Positions 33,118 through 43,030 of a DNA stretch of 64,000 nucleotides are shown piece after piece. Position 1 is the stretch's first letter; each line of letters starts with the position of its first letter. Origin of the DNA: Carposina sasakii (lineage: Eukaryota > Arthropoda > Insecta > Lepidoptera > Carposinidae); contig CP053168.1 of the NCBI GenBank assembly GCA_014607495.2, positions 186,001-250,000 on the forward strand. Reading direction: 5' to 3'. Made by a program: the position numbers and the translations under genes. The notes beneath the pieces were generated by a model that saw nothing but the letters and a program-made list of their open reading frames with translations, was not told where the DNA came from and searched no databases.

Positions 33118-35028
33118 GGTCAATATATATAGTATAGGTGCAGAATATCAAGAAACGTGATAGTAATAACTGAGAAACTTCGTTAATCTAATAAATTACA
33201 CAGTAGACATGTACAACAAAAACCGAGGTTGTTTATTTACAAGTCCAGTGACGTCACAGCGAATGCAAACATGGCGTACAGCGTTTTTGACATTCGAAGC
33301 ACAGATAAAAAAACTTGTATTTTCAAATTGAAATATTTAATTTATTTTGCAGTTTTATGAATAGAAATTAATATTTTTCGTTTGTTTTTTCATAAATGAA
33401 CTATAAAAACATAAATTTAGATTTTATTTTTCATAGTGCGTAATACCCTATTGTGGAACAAACCAACAGATACGCCCGTCAGAAAAATAGTACTAACTGG
33501 AAACCTGTAACTCTACAAGATATTAAGGCGTATCTAGGAGTTTTAATCCTTATGGGCTTAAATCCTTTACCGGACATGGAACTCTACTGGTCATCAGATC
33601 CCTTTTATTACAATAAGGAAATTGCCCAGGTTTTCCCAATAGTAAGATTTAAAAAAATTACAGAAAACCTCCACTTAAATGATAACGAGATGGAACCACC
33701 AAGAAACTCCCCTGAATATGACAAATTATTTAAATTGAGACCCCTCCTCACAGAACTCAACAAAGTTTATCAAAGAGAGGCATACAATTCAGAAGTACAA
33801 TCGATTGATGAGTGTATGGTCAAATTTAAAGGGCGCAGCTCCTTAAAGCAATACATGCCGAAAAAACCCATCAAAAGAGGATTTAAGGTATGGGCAAGAT
33901 GTGACGCCAAAAATTGGGTACTTGTACCAATTCGAAGTGTATTCAGGAAAAGGCGACAGCACCGAAAATGAAGGGTTAGGCTACAATGTTGTCATGAAAC
34001 TCTGCAGTAACGTACCAAGAAACACTTTAATTGCCTTTGACAACTTTTTTACTAGCTGTAACCTCATGGAGGATCTTTACGATAAAAATATTTATGCAGT
34101 GGGAACAGTCAGATGCAACAGAAAGGACTTACCTGATATGATAAAAAAAAACAACCGAAACCATTGCGATTAGATAAACATCAGTTTTCAGCGGTTACTG
34201 CAGAGCCAATCACAGCCATTAAATGGCTTGACACAAAGGAAGTTGCTGTCCTGACAACAGCACATCAGCCCTTAGACACAAGGATGATAAAAAGAACCCA
34301 AAAGGATGGCTCTAGAGCCGACATTCTCTGCCCGGCTGCAATTGCTTCATACACGCTCAGTATGGGCGGAGTAGACCATTTTAGATCGTCATACCCTATA
34401 AAGCGGAAATCCAGGAAATATTGCATGCGACTATTCTTCTTTCTGTTCGATGCATCTATAATTAATGCCTACATAACATACAACTACTCCCATGTCCCGA
34501 CCCTGCATGGCCACCGTGATTTCAGACTACGGTTAGCACGTGCCCTTATAGATAATCACACGACACGAAAAACTCACACACAAACAGATGTAGTTTTTAA
34601 AAAAAATAAAAAAGGTGGTAGGTTTGGCGTTCCCGATGAGATTCGGCTGCTAAATGTTGGCATACACTTGCCTGAAGAAAGTGCCACTTACAAAAGATGT
34701 CGCTTTTGCAGCACAAAGCACAAAGAACAGAGGACAAAAATAGTATGTTCCTCCTGTGGAGTAGCTCTTTGTGCCAAAAACTGTTTCAAAACCTTTCACA
34801 CAGTTCTTACTCAGTAATGTTATTTTCATATAGTATTTGAAAAGTTCTTAATAAAATATTATTTGTAACATTCTAGTTTCATTTTATTTTTATAATTTTA
34901 TTCAATCACTCAATCATGTTATATTGAATTTTTTATATAAAAAAAATAAACAAGTAAAGTAGGAGTAAGTAATATGTATAGAATTTGTAGTAAAAATGTC
35001 CCAAAAAAATGTAACCATTCCGGATGAT

Positions 35029-35093
35029 GGGAAATAATTTCCCACTTAATTATATTTTGCTTTTCCATACTGGATAATGGGAAATAATTTCCC
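35029..35093. promoter_or_regulatory. piggyBac right subterminal palindromes
   Basis: Two exact GGGAAATAATTTCCC palindromes at 35029-35043 and 35079-35093 sit in a longer direct repeat (GGATRATGGGAAATAATTTC). They mirror the left-end pair. The 50-bp spacing between them is visible; function is inferred. Confidence 0.6.
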
Positions 35094-35414
35094 ACCGTAA
35101 AACCCCCATTTCCCCTCTTTTTAAAAAAAAAAATGATGTTTTTTTCGAAATCTACAAAGCCCTTTTACCTAGAAACCATGTTTAATTCATAATTTTATTT
35201 TAAAAAAAAATCCATTTGATTAAGGGTTAACTTCTTGGGAATTTAATAAACATTTTTCTTCCTAAGTATTGAATAATCATTCCGTAAACTGTATTAAGTA
35301 TATAATTCAACTAATAAAGAATGTAAAAAAAAAAAATTCAGTTCTTGTTTCCTTGTAAAATTACTATAAAACTAGTTTTATAATTTTTTATCACCAACAT
35401 ACCTCCCTTTACCC

Positions 35415-35626
35415 TATAAATTTTAATATCTGGGACACATTTTGACCTCTGACCTCAATGATAATGATGACATTGAAAGGGAGCGGAGGGCGTTGGCGGT
35501 GAGAGCGAACATGGTTGCACGCAGGTTTGCACGATGTTCCAGGTTCGTGAAAATCACGCTCTTTAGAGCGTATTGCACCTCATTTTATACATGCAGCCTG
35601 TGGGCGGAATATACTCGAAAGTCTTA
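35415..35626 (+). pseudogene. Main LINE, part 2 (RT thumb region)
   Basis: It continues the LINE after Pogo-B: YLGHILTSDLNDND, ERERRALAVRANM, VKITLFRAYC and SLWAEYTRKS. It is cut at TTA 35624-35626 by Harb2, and the next codons (YSALRVQYNN) are at 38216. A stop (YKF, stop, YLGH) marks decay. Confidence 0.75.
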
Positions 35627-35881
35627 GGCCCTATTCAGTGCGACGCGGATGACCTACGCGGACGTCCGCGACGGACGGTAAAATGTATGAAACCTTACAG
35701 CGCGTTCAGTGAGACGCGGAGCTGTCCGCGTCGCGGAAAGCTATCCGCGCTCGGTCGAAATCGCTCCGCGCTGCTCCTCCGCGCCGCGGATGCCCGCGGG
35801 CGGACGATACTTGGTCCCAATGTATTTGTTCAGTGCCCAACGGACAGTCGCGCGGAGCGGACGTAAAGTACAGTCTTTGTC

Positions 35882-37732
35882 ATGGCTGCGTCAAATGTGC
35901 AAACCGAGAGGGTTATACAAGAAGTACGTCTTCAACCATGTCTTTGGAATCTCCGCGACAATTTATATAAAAATAGAGACGCAAAATTAAAGGCATGGAT
36001 AGATGTTTGCCAAGCTGTTTGTCCGAATTTCGGAGATAGTTCAGGTGAAGAAAAAAAACAAATCGGTAAGTAATGTTTATTGAAACATCTGTGTTATCTA
36101 ATAAATGTAACTATTTTGCCAAGGTACAGATCCTTCATTCGAAACAAAGTAATTTGCGAAATTATCTCTTATTGTATTGCCCGATCTTGTACTAATGCGA
36201 GCATTGTAATCTGTAAATCCAGCTACAATCATAGCGTCTTCTTCCGTATAACCATCGCGTACTCTAATGAAATTGTGTAAAATGCAGCACGCTTTGATTA
36301 AAATTTGTGCAAACGATGTTGATACATTGATAGATCTTTGGAATATTGCAAATTTGTTTGTCAATATACCAAAACTCGATTCTATGTATCGGCGTGCACG
36401 ACTTAACCTGTAATTAAATATTTTTTTTGTGTGTGTCAAATTTGTACGCGCGTATGGGCGAAGTATAGTATTGGAAATGCCAAAAGCTGCGTCTGCTACA
36501 ATGACATGTGGCTGTGGGTTGATAGATGTACCTGGTAATAATTTTGGAGGTGGCAAATTTAGATCATTTCGTTCAAGTCTATGAAATAACGAACTTTTCT
36601 TGAACACATTAGCGTCAGCTTCGCTGCCACAAGCCCCTACATTTACATAGGTGAAACAGTAATTGGCATCACACATTGCAAGTAAAATAATAGAATAAAA
36701 TTGCTTATGGTTGAAAAATACGGATCCACTTCCTTTTGGGCACGTGATTCTGGTATGCTTTCCGTCAAGGGCACCTACGCAATTGGGAAAATTGGCATCC
36801 CTTTCAAAGCCAAGTGCTATTTTATCCCAAAAATTTGGATCAGGTTCAGGCAGACATTCGTTTTTCAAAATTTCCCATATTAATGAACATACTTCTTCAA
36901 TGATGTATTTAATTGTCGATTGCCCCAATCGATAACTTAAATGCAAATCAGACATTCTTGACCCAGTAGTCAGGTACCTGCAACAAAAAAAGTGTGTATT
37001 AAATAAGTTAATAAGCATGTTTTGTTTTATTATTTATTTATATTATTTTATTTACAGAAAAAGCTGTTCAGTTAAGATGGAAGACCGCCCGTGATGCATA
37101 CATGAAGTGTAGAGCAATTCTTAAGACATCAAAGTCCGGTTCTGCAGGGGGTGTCAAAAAGAAGTATATTTTTTACGATATAATGACGTTTTTGGAAGAC
37201 ACAAAGGACTTTGAACCCACACATGAAAGTATGGCTTCAACATCGTCGCACAGCTCCCAAAATGTCGCTTCAACGTCATCGCAAAACTCGCAAAGTATTT
37301 TACCTATTGCCACGACCCCGGACTTGTCGTCAACAGAAGAAACATTTCAGACACCTGTGAGGACTTCTCCAAAACCGTGGCAGAAAAAAAAAGAGATGTA
37401 TGACAGAATTTGAGTCACAATTATTGAAAATAATAGAAAAGAACAACACTTCCACCACAAACTCTGCGTCGTCCACGACTCTTAAAGACGATGACTGCAG
37501 TTTTTTCAATTCCCTAGCACCCATTATAAGCGATTTCGATAATTATAAAAAATTGTTATTCCGAACTAGAATACTGGAGCTAGCTATGGAAATCAGAGGT
37601 CCAACTATGAACTCGCCCAGCACATCTGCAACAACCGCTAGCGCTACCAACGATTTACCTCACTTATCAGGGAGTGATGTGGAGGAGTCTTTAGAAAGCT
37701 GGCAACACGGTGATTACACTGCATTGTAATTA
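35882..37732 (+). pseudogene. Harb2 MADF/BESS-type protein, two exons, one frameshift
   Basis: Exon 1 (35882-36065, ATG) carries the MADF N-terminal half (TERVIQEVRLQPCLWN, then AWIDVCQAV) to a CG|GTAAGT donor. Exon 2 starts at 37058 after TTTACAG and completes MADF (VQLRWKTARDAYMKC). A Ser/Gln-rich linker and a C-terminal helical segment (FESQLLKIIEKNN and LFRTRILELAMEI) follow. The frame slips in an A9 run at 37384-37392, ending one frame at 37413 while the C-terminus continues to 37732. The intron encloses transposase exon 2. The break sits at the same relative place as in Harb1, just before the C-terminal helix. It could be sequencing error, decay or something programmed. Confidence 0.8.
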
Positions 37733-38102
37733 ATTACATAATTACAATTTAAATTGAATAAACCATTTTTGTAATTAAAAAAAAATTTTCATTTATTTAA
37801 GTACCTACTTACCTAATTGTGACAGCCAATCGCTCCCGCGAACATATGGGTTTCTTGTATATATCGCAACGCATTAAAGAGGGCTCCAGTTTCGCATGCA
37901 ACTCCTCAAAAGTCCTAACGGACATCTTGAAATATAAGAAGAATTTCATTTCGTCATTCTGCAAGTCCGAAAACAAGGATACAAATTCTCCTTTAAGAAG
38001 TCTTTTCTCAACCAGTGGATGCACATTAAATCTTCTACCATGGCGTCGTCTTCTGTTGTTTAATAAATAGGCCGCAATCACCAAATTCAAAGTTTTATCC
38101 AT
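36098..38102 (-). CDS. Harb2 DDE_4 transposase, intact, two exons
   Basis: Exon 1 (38102-37813) begins MDKTLNLVIAAYLLNNRRR and ends TIR at AG|GTAAGT. Exon 2 (36977-36098) begins after TTGCAG with YLTTGSRMSDLHLSYRLG. The two join in phase to 389 aa plus a stop. An HTH-like segment precedes the DDE_4 core: first Asp in GALDGKH, second in VADAAFG, Glu in RARRYIESSFG. It also has the PYAR and KKIFNYRLSRARR motifs shared with Harb1. The C-terminus ends GSVPWQNSYIY, like VYWQNEI of Harb1. The intron (36978-37812) encloses MADF exon 2 on the other strand. No defect is visible. Confidence 0.92.
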
Positions 38103-38215
38103 GACACTGTACCACTCTCGATCACGATCCGCAACGCACTGAACGACGAATTCATCCGCGACGGACGCATAACCTCATCCGGTTGAGGACGGTCCGCATC
38201 GCACTGAATAGGCCC

Positions 38216-38480
38216 TTATAGCGCCCTCCGAGTCCAATACAATAATGCATTCAGGGTTGATGGGGCTGCCAAGGTACTGCATTGCGTCAGGGATGTTTGC
38301 TGAAAATCGTGTAGATTGATTTTACATGACAATGCGCTAAAGATGCTCATCCCTGGTGCGCAGGATGCGGGGTAGCGCCAACTGCATTCTGCGCATGTTT
38401 GCAGAACGGCTGGACTGTACATATGTCAATCACTGCTGCAAAGTGTCAAGTGGCATGGTGCGGCAGTGAGTGGCACAACA
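38216..38480 (+). pseudogene. Main LINE, part 3 (C-terminal region)
   Basis: It resumes after Harb2 with YSALRVQYNNAFRVDGAAKVL and HDNALKMLIPGAQDAG, then loses frame. It ends in unrelated sequence by about 38500. It has several stops. Confidence 0.65.
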
Positions 38481-38619
38481 GTCCAGTACAATACTAGAAA
38501 TTGTATTTTACTTACCTAGGTTAAGAACATTGTTACTAACAAAAAGGATCCTAAGGTCTAAAATAAATGAAATTATTATTATTATTTTATGATCAACTAA
38601 GTACCAACACCTACATTGG

Positions 38620-39250
38620 AACTGTCTGAAAGTGGTATCCAATCACTGTCGACGAAATAATAAAATTTTTGGCATTGATTGGTTGGATGGGCTTGGTCAA
38701 ACTGCCTGCGTTCCATTGACCAGGATAGTAATGACAAGAAACCGCTTAATATTGAAATACTTGCATTTGTCGGATAACACCGAAGCAGTTCCTAAATAGT
38801 TATGCAAAATTTGAGTTGTGCTTGATAATAAAGCAGCGAAATATGGTATCAAAGTGTTCAAGCTCTGTACAAAAAAGGCACCTGGCACTTATATGTACCT
38901 AATGCCCAAATTTACGAAAAAAGTAAATGTTTCTGTTAAAATTATTGATAGCGTACGTACATCATATGAAACACCATCCATTGTCATGTCATTGACCTGC
39001 TTGAATCTTAATGAATGAATTGTCTATGTAACCTGTTAATATTGAATGAATCCTCTACGCAATACTATTAAAATAAAAATAAAAAAACTGCAACATCATA
39101 AACATTCTCTGCAAGCCTGCGTTGAGCAAAGTTGTCGTTTCATTTATCTTCTACAAATTAGAATCATGAAGATTATGATGTTCTTGACCAAGGCAGAACT
39201 ATTTTTCCGACCATTATTATATAGGTACAAGCGACCAATTAGCATATAAA
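38620..39250 (+). pseudogene. Second piggyBac transposase relic
   Basis: Fragments in different frames read WYPITVDEIIKFLALIGWMG, MTRNRLILKYLHLSDNTEAV and KAAKYGIKVFKLCTK. All are recognisable piggyBac domain words in correct order. Many stops and indels separate them. It is not close to the piggyBac at 27350-35226 at the peptide level. No TTAA-flanked ends were found. Confidence 0.6.
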
Positions 39251-39498
39251 CTACGACGCCAAACACCAATTGATGATGAACACCCTGAGATCCAATTGAT
39301 GATGGAGATCATTCCGGACATCGTGCAGTCAAACTGTTAAAACAGTTTTTTTGCAGGGCATTAGCTAATACGAATTGTACTACCTCATAATAATAATAAA
39401 ATAAAATCTATGGATCTGTACTGCACACCATCTAGCAGTCCAACGCGGACATGTTCTAGCGGCTACTGCACGAAGTCCGCGTCTCCATCCCGGGCCCC

Positions 39499-39945
39499 AC
39501 CGCCGGCGACTCGCTAAACTCATCCGCCGCCACCTATAACGCGACCGCCAACTTCTCTAGGTGCAAGGTAACCTATAGTGGTTATACGGAAGAGAGCATA
39601 GAAGGATTTATCGACGCTGTGGAAGCATATAAGGATTGCTGTACTATATCGGACGAAAACGCAACCAAAGGATTCTTGTGATTGCCAACAAATTCTGCAA
39701 CTACTTGGTGGCAAGGTGTAAAACCTACAAATAAAACATGGAGTGACGCTATAGACAGCCTGGAACGACGAGAACACCGACAGGTTCGTGGCTCGGGCTC
39801 GAGCCCTACTCGCCAGGCTTCCCGATTCGGACATCACTGAGTGGCTCGTTTGGATATGATCTACGGATTACTTCACCAGCGCATCAGGAAACGCCTTCAT
39901 CATGAGGAGTTCTGGTCATTCGACAAGCTCTTGGAATAAGACTAG
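39499..39945 (+). pseudogene. Arc-like Gag capsid relic
   Basis: Short reads in order are NFSRCKVTYSGYTEESIEGF, IDAVEAYKDCCTISDENATK, SATTWWQGVKP and TWSDAIDSL, then in another frame DRFVARARALLARLPDSD, DMIYGLLHQRIRKRLHHEE and FWSFDKLLE. The WW-x-GV and RxRALL words match the capsid of Ty3/gypsy-type Gag that gave rise to insect Arc genes. A TGA and at least two frame changes make it non-coding. No LTR is visible at its edges. Confidence 0.6.
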
Positions 39946-40363
39946 TTCTAGCAAAGACTATCAAGGAAGCAGGAACACAACGTGTCGTGTAATTGAAGGA
40001 AATGTGTCTGACGGCGTCCCATCGTCCGTCTCCCGCCGCCCTGCGACGGGCCCCTCCTGTGTTATATGCCTTTAAGTGTCCATAAAGACAGCTATTATTA
40101 AAAATTCTAAAAAGCAGCTGAAGCCAGAAATAAATACTTCAAGCAAGTACAACCTGGTCAGAATATCTGTGCACCTCGCTGGAATGCGGTGCCCCTCCCG
40201 CTTCCCCTGTCACCTCTCCGTGCACTCCCCGGTGCGACAGTACGGTTAGCATCTTCGTTGCCGATACACGTCCCGATAATTTTGATATTTTCGCTTTGTT
40301 GTTGTTTTGTTTTTTAATATTTATTGTTAAGTTTAGACTGTTTACTGTTAAGTTTGGACTGGT

Positions 40364-41824
40364 TTGGTTGTTATTAAAATTCTTGTAGCTGTTAAACTGA
40401 AGTCATGGGAAAAACAATACAACAGCGAATCAAGAAATTTAATCTTGAAAGTGCTCAAGTTTTTTGAATCGGAGAAAGCAAATAAACAGTTCACCATATC
40501 TGTAGACCAAGTCGTGAAACGAACATGTGCGGCAACTGGGATATCAAAGAGGACTCTAATGAAAATTAAAAATGAAGCCAAAGTACAACCACCTACTTCG
40601 CCGGGCGCTAGTCCGACTCCAAGTACTAGTAATAATTTAGAAACCCACCCAGAACCAAAATTATCGACATCGGGTAAGAAGCGTAAACAGTACAAAAAAC
40701 GCATCGAAGTAGATGATTTTGACATTTGTGCAATACGAAATATCATAGACAGTTTTTATGCTGTAAAAAAGGAAATCCCAACTTTGAAGAAAATTCTGGC
40801 AGCAGTTAAGAGAGACCTAAATTTTCAAGGTGGGAGAACATATTTAAGAAATATTTTAATTAACAAATTGGGCTAAAAGTTCAAAAAGTGTAAAAATATC
40901 CGTTGTGTATTGACACAAAAGCCGGACATCGCCGCATGGAGGGCTCGCTACCTACGCCGTATGAAAGAGAATAATGACCTTGGCGCTGATAAAAAACCGG
41001 TTACCTACCTGGACGAGACGTGGATCCATTCCCACTATACGGTCAGTAAATGCTGGCAAAATAATACCGACAGCAGTGTGAAGAAAAATTTAAGTCCGGG
41101 TCAACGTTGGATTCTTGTACACGCTGGAGGAGAAAATGGATTCATTGAAGGTGCAGAATTACTTTATAAATGTAAAAGTAAAATCGGCGATTATCATAAC
41201 GAGATGGACACAAATAATTTTTTAAAATGGCTCCGTGAAAAGCTTATACCAAATTTACCGCCGAACGGTATAGTTGTCATAGACAATGCACCCTACCATT
41301 CGACGCAGTCGGTGAAAGCGCCCACTAGTGCTGCTCTTAAAGCTGACATGCAAAATTGGCTACGTGAACACAATATTCCATTTAATGACAAAATGACAAA
41401 GAGGGAATTGTATCCCATTATACTGAGAACAAAGCCGCCGAAAAAATATTTCGTCGATGATTTGATGCGAGAGCATGGCCAAGAAGTTGTGCGTCTGCCA
41501 CCTTATCATTGTGACTTAAACCCTATCGAATATATATGGAACTTGGTAAAGCAAAGGGTGGCTGATAAAAACATTGACCAATCGGAAAAGAAAATAGAAC
41601 AACTTACAAAAGATGCGATTAAGTCAATTACGCCAGCTGACTGGAAAAAAGAAGTGAATCACGTGGAGAGACTACAGCGAGAATTCTGGGAAAAGGATCA
41701 TCTAGCAGATGACAACATCACACAACTTTTAATATCACTAGGGGAAGACAGTTCGGAGAGTTCAGAAAGTGAGAGTGAGGAAGATACAATGTCAGGCATA
41801 GAGTCAATAATTTATAGTGACTGA
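40364..41824 (+). pseudogene. DD82E (Sailor-type) Tc1/mariner-like transposase, one in-frame stop
   Basis: The N-terminal half (to 40873) has an HTH (CAATGISKRTLMKIKNEA) and a basic linker. A TAA at 40874-40876 interrupts, and the same frame continues to 41824. The core has Asp in TYLDETWIH, Asp in VVIDNAPYH and Glu in DLNPIEYIW, with the Glu 82 residues after the second Asp. The extra length contains a SAP-like helix pair (DMQNWLREHNIPF, MTKRELYPII). This spacing matches the group described as Sailor (DD82E), from memory. An ATG at 40405 is one frame off the coding frame, so the true start is broken or upstream. A Ser/Glu-rich tail ends the protein. Terminal repeats were not found. Confidence 0.82.
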
Positions 41825-43030
41825 GTTTAATAATAAATGTTTTTGTAATCAAAATTATTGTTTTTTAATAACAAACCCTTCATCAATAATTAATTGATTT
41901 GAAAAGGTTAGTAATTTTTTTTTACCTCCACATTTCTCGAAAAAACTTTTTTTCACACCGTACCCAGACCGCCGATATGACGTCACGAGGTCAGGTGCAC
42001 AGATATTGTGACCGGGTTGTACCGCCGACATCATTCGAGGGAATGCAACAGAAAAGCTACAAACAAAGACATTTTAATAATATGTTGACTAGTGTCAGAC
42101 CCATACAATTCAGCAACACGCCACAAACTCCGCAGACATAAACCATTGTTAGAAGAAGCACAAAGCTTATTAATTATTGAACAGGCATTTGATGACCAAT
42201 GTTTCCACTTTAAAGATTTCCTTTCCCCACGCCTCAATTCAGATTTCCCCTTTTTGCGACTCTTTTTCCCCGTCAAAAAATCTTCTGCTGTAGTTTTTAG
42301 CATTGGCATTAGTGTAATAACTAAAAAGAACACATGTTGTAATGTTGGAAACTCATACTCTATTTTGGTATCACGTATATTTTGTAGTTTCAATAAAAAA
42401 AATTGTTTTTGGTGTGATTGATTGAGTGCTCCAAGTAAATAAACTTATCTACGGCTAGAAATATTTATTGCGACGGTTGTTAAAAGTGAAAAATGAATCG
42501 GTGACTAATTAATATTTCTGCAAAAAAATCGGTAATGCTGCCGTAGAACGGTTATAGTGATCAAAAAATATCAAAATTGATAAACGCAATAGGCTGGATA
42601 ATGAAACGGTTGCATCAATCCTGTGTGTAAAATCTGGCTTGAAAAGAACGGGAAAAACTTCTGTATAACTAATGAAAAATCAGATAGAAATACCACACCT
42701 TAAGTTTGTACAGTCCAATGCAACTGCAACCGAATCCAAAAAATTAAACTGAGCATGAATAAATTATAACTCAACAATTCGTATTTATAGCCTGACCAGA
42801 AATATACATATGAAATATGTATAAAACCTGCACGTGTTGCCACACAGTTTCTTTGGTTGCACTCTAGTCCTTCCGGTATAGATCATAAAAAAATAGTTCC
42901 GAAATTTTCCGCAATATTTTGTACCTATTTGGTCTTAATTTGAAAAATAAACTTCAACATTACAATAATTATTTTAGTTTGTGTAATAAGCTAGTTTTAA
43001 AATGTTTTTATTTATTAACATGAAATGTTT
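41825..43030. other. Spacer without supported gene
   Basis: It contains poly(A)-signal-like AATAAATG near 41831 after the transposase and then AT-rich DNA. A Lys/Arg-rich minus-strand frame at 42393-42031 shows no motif that I recognise. The right edge passes into a 5'-truncated LINE. Confidence 0.4.

Larger units (their letters stand above)
28675..33448. mobile_element. ISL2EU-type element inside the piggyBac gene
   Basis: The ends are GGGTATTAC (28675) and GTAATACCC (ending 33448), flanked by TA at 28673-28674 and 33449-33450. Subterminal TGACGTCAC segments (about 28845-28855 and 33249-33257) lie inside both ends. It carries the two genes expected for ISL2EU: a THAP-DDE_4 transposase on + and a YqaJ-type nuclease gene on -. 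It is 4774 bp long. Confidence 0.85.
28016..34817 (+). pseudogene. piggyBac transposase, disrupted by ISL2EU and frameshifts
   Basis: The start ATG at 28016 follows a TTTCAG acceptor. An acidic N-terminus (DLSDLSGSDSEDDS) is typical. After a frame slip near 28240 the gene runs to about 28672, is cut by ISL2EU, and resumes at 33451 with EQTNRYARQK and LQDIKAYLGVLILMGL. Catalytic Asp motifs are visible in SIDECMVKFKGRSS and LIAFDNFFTS, followed by MGGVDHFRSSYP. A C-terminal Cys-rich domain (CRFCSTKH...VCSSCGVALC) ends at 34817. Further frame breaks lie in A runs at 33909-33913 and 34143-34151. The joined frame across the ISL2EU site is also off. It is inactive as read, though homopolymer errors could account for some breaks. 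Confidence 0.85.
27350..35226 (+). mobile_element. piggyBac-type element inside Pogo-B, itself split by ISL2EU
   Basis: It is flanked by TTAA at 27346-27349 and 35227-35230, the strict piggyBac target. The ends are CCCTTATTCAAAT (left) and CCCTTAATCAAAT read inward from the right, with one mismatch. Palindromic GGGAAATAATTTCCC motifs lie near both ends. Removing ISL2EU leaves about 3.1 kb carrying one transposase gene. It is inserted downstream of the Pogo-B transposase stop. Confidence 0.9.
21759..35414 (+). mobile_element. Pogo-B, pogo-type element containing MULE and piggyBac insertions
   Basis: Perfect 26-bp inverted ends (GGGTAAAGGGAGGTATGTTG...) occupy 21759-21784 and 35389-35414 with TA on both sides. 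Removing the nested MULE and piggyBac leaves about 2.6 kb, very close to Pogo-A. Repeats of the form TCACCAAATTACCT occur near the left (22318-22332, 22345-22359) and right (27288-27302, 27310-27325, 27331-27345) parts of the original element and may be binding sites. It interrupts the LINE between 21758 and 35415. Confidence 0.92.
35627..38215. mobile_element. Harb2, PIF/Harbinger element inside the LINE
   Basis: The left end GGCCCTATTCAGTGCGACGC (35627) and the reverse complement of the right end (GGGCCTATTCAGTGCGATGC) match over about 23 bp with two differences. TTA flanks both sides (35624-35626, 38216-38218), and removing one copy restores the LINE reading RKSYSALRV. At 2589 bp it contains two interlocked genes: MADF on + and DDE_4 transposase on -. 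The transposase is intact, so it is the best candidate for a recently active Harbinger in the window. Confidence 0.93.

Noticed and set aside
42031..42393. Lys/Arg-rich minus-strand frame of 120 codons
   Set aside because: No recognisable domain, no splice context and no repeat elsewhere in the window; reported only as spacer.
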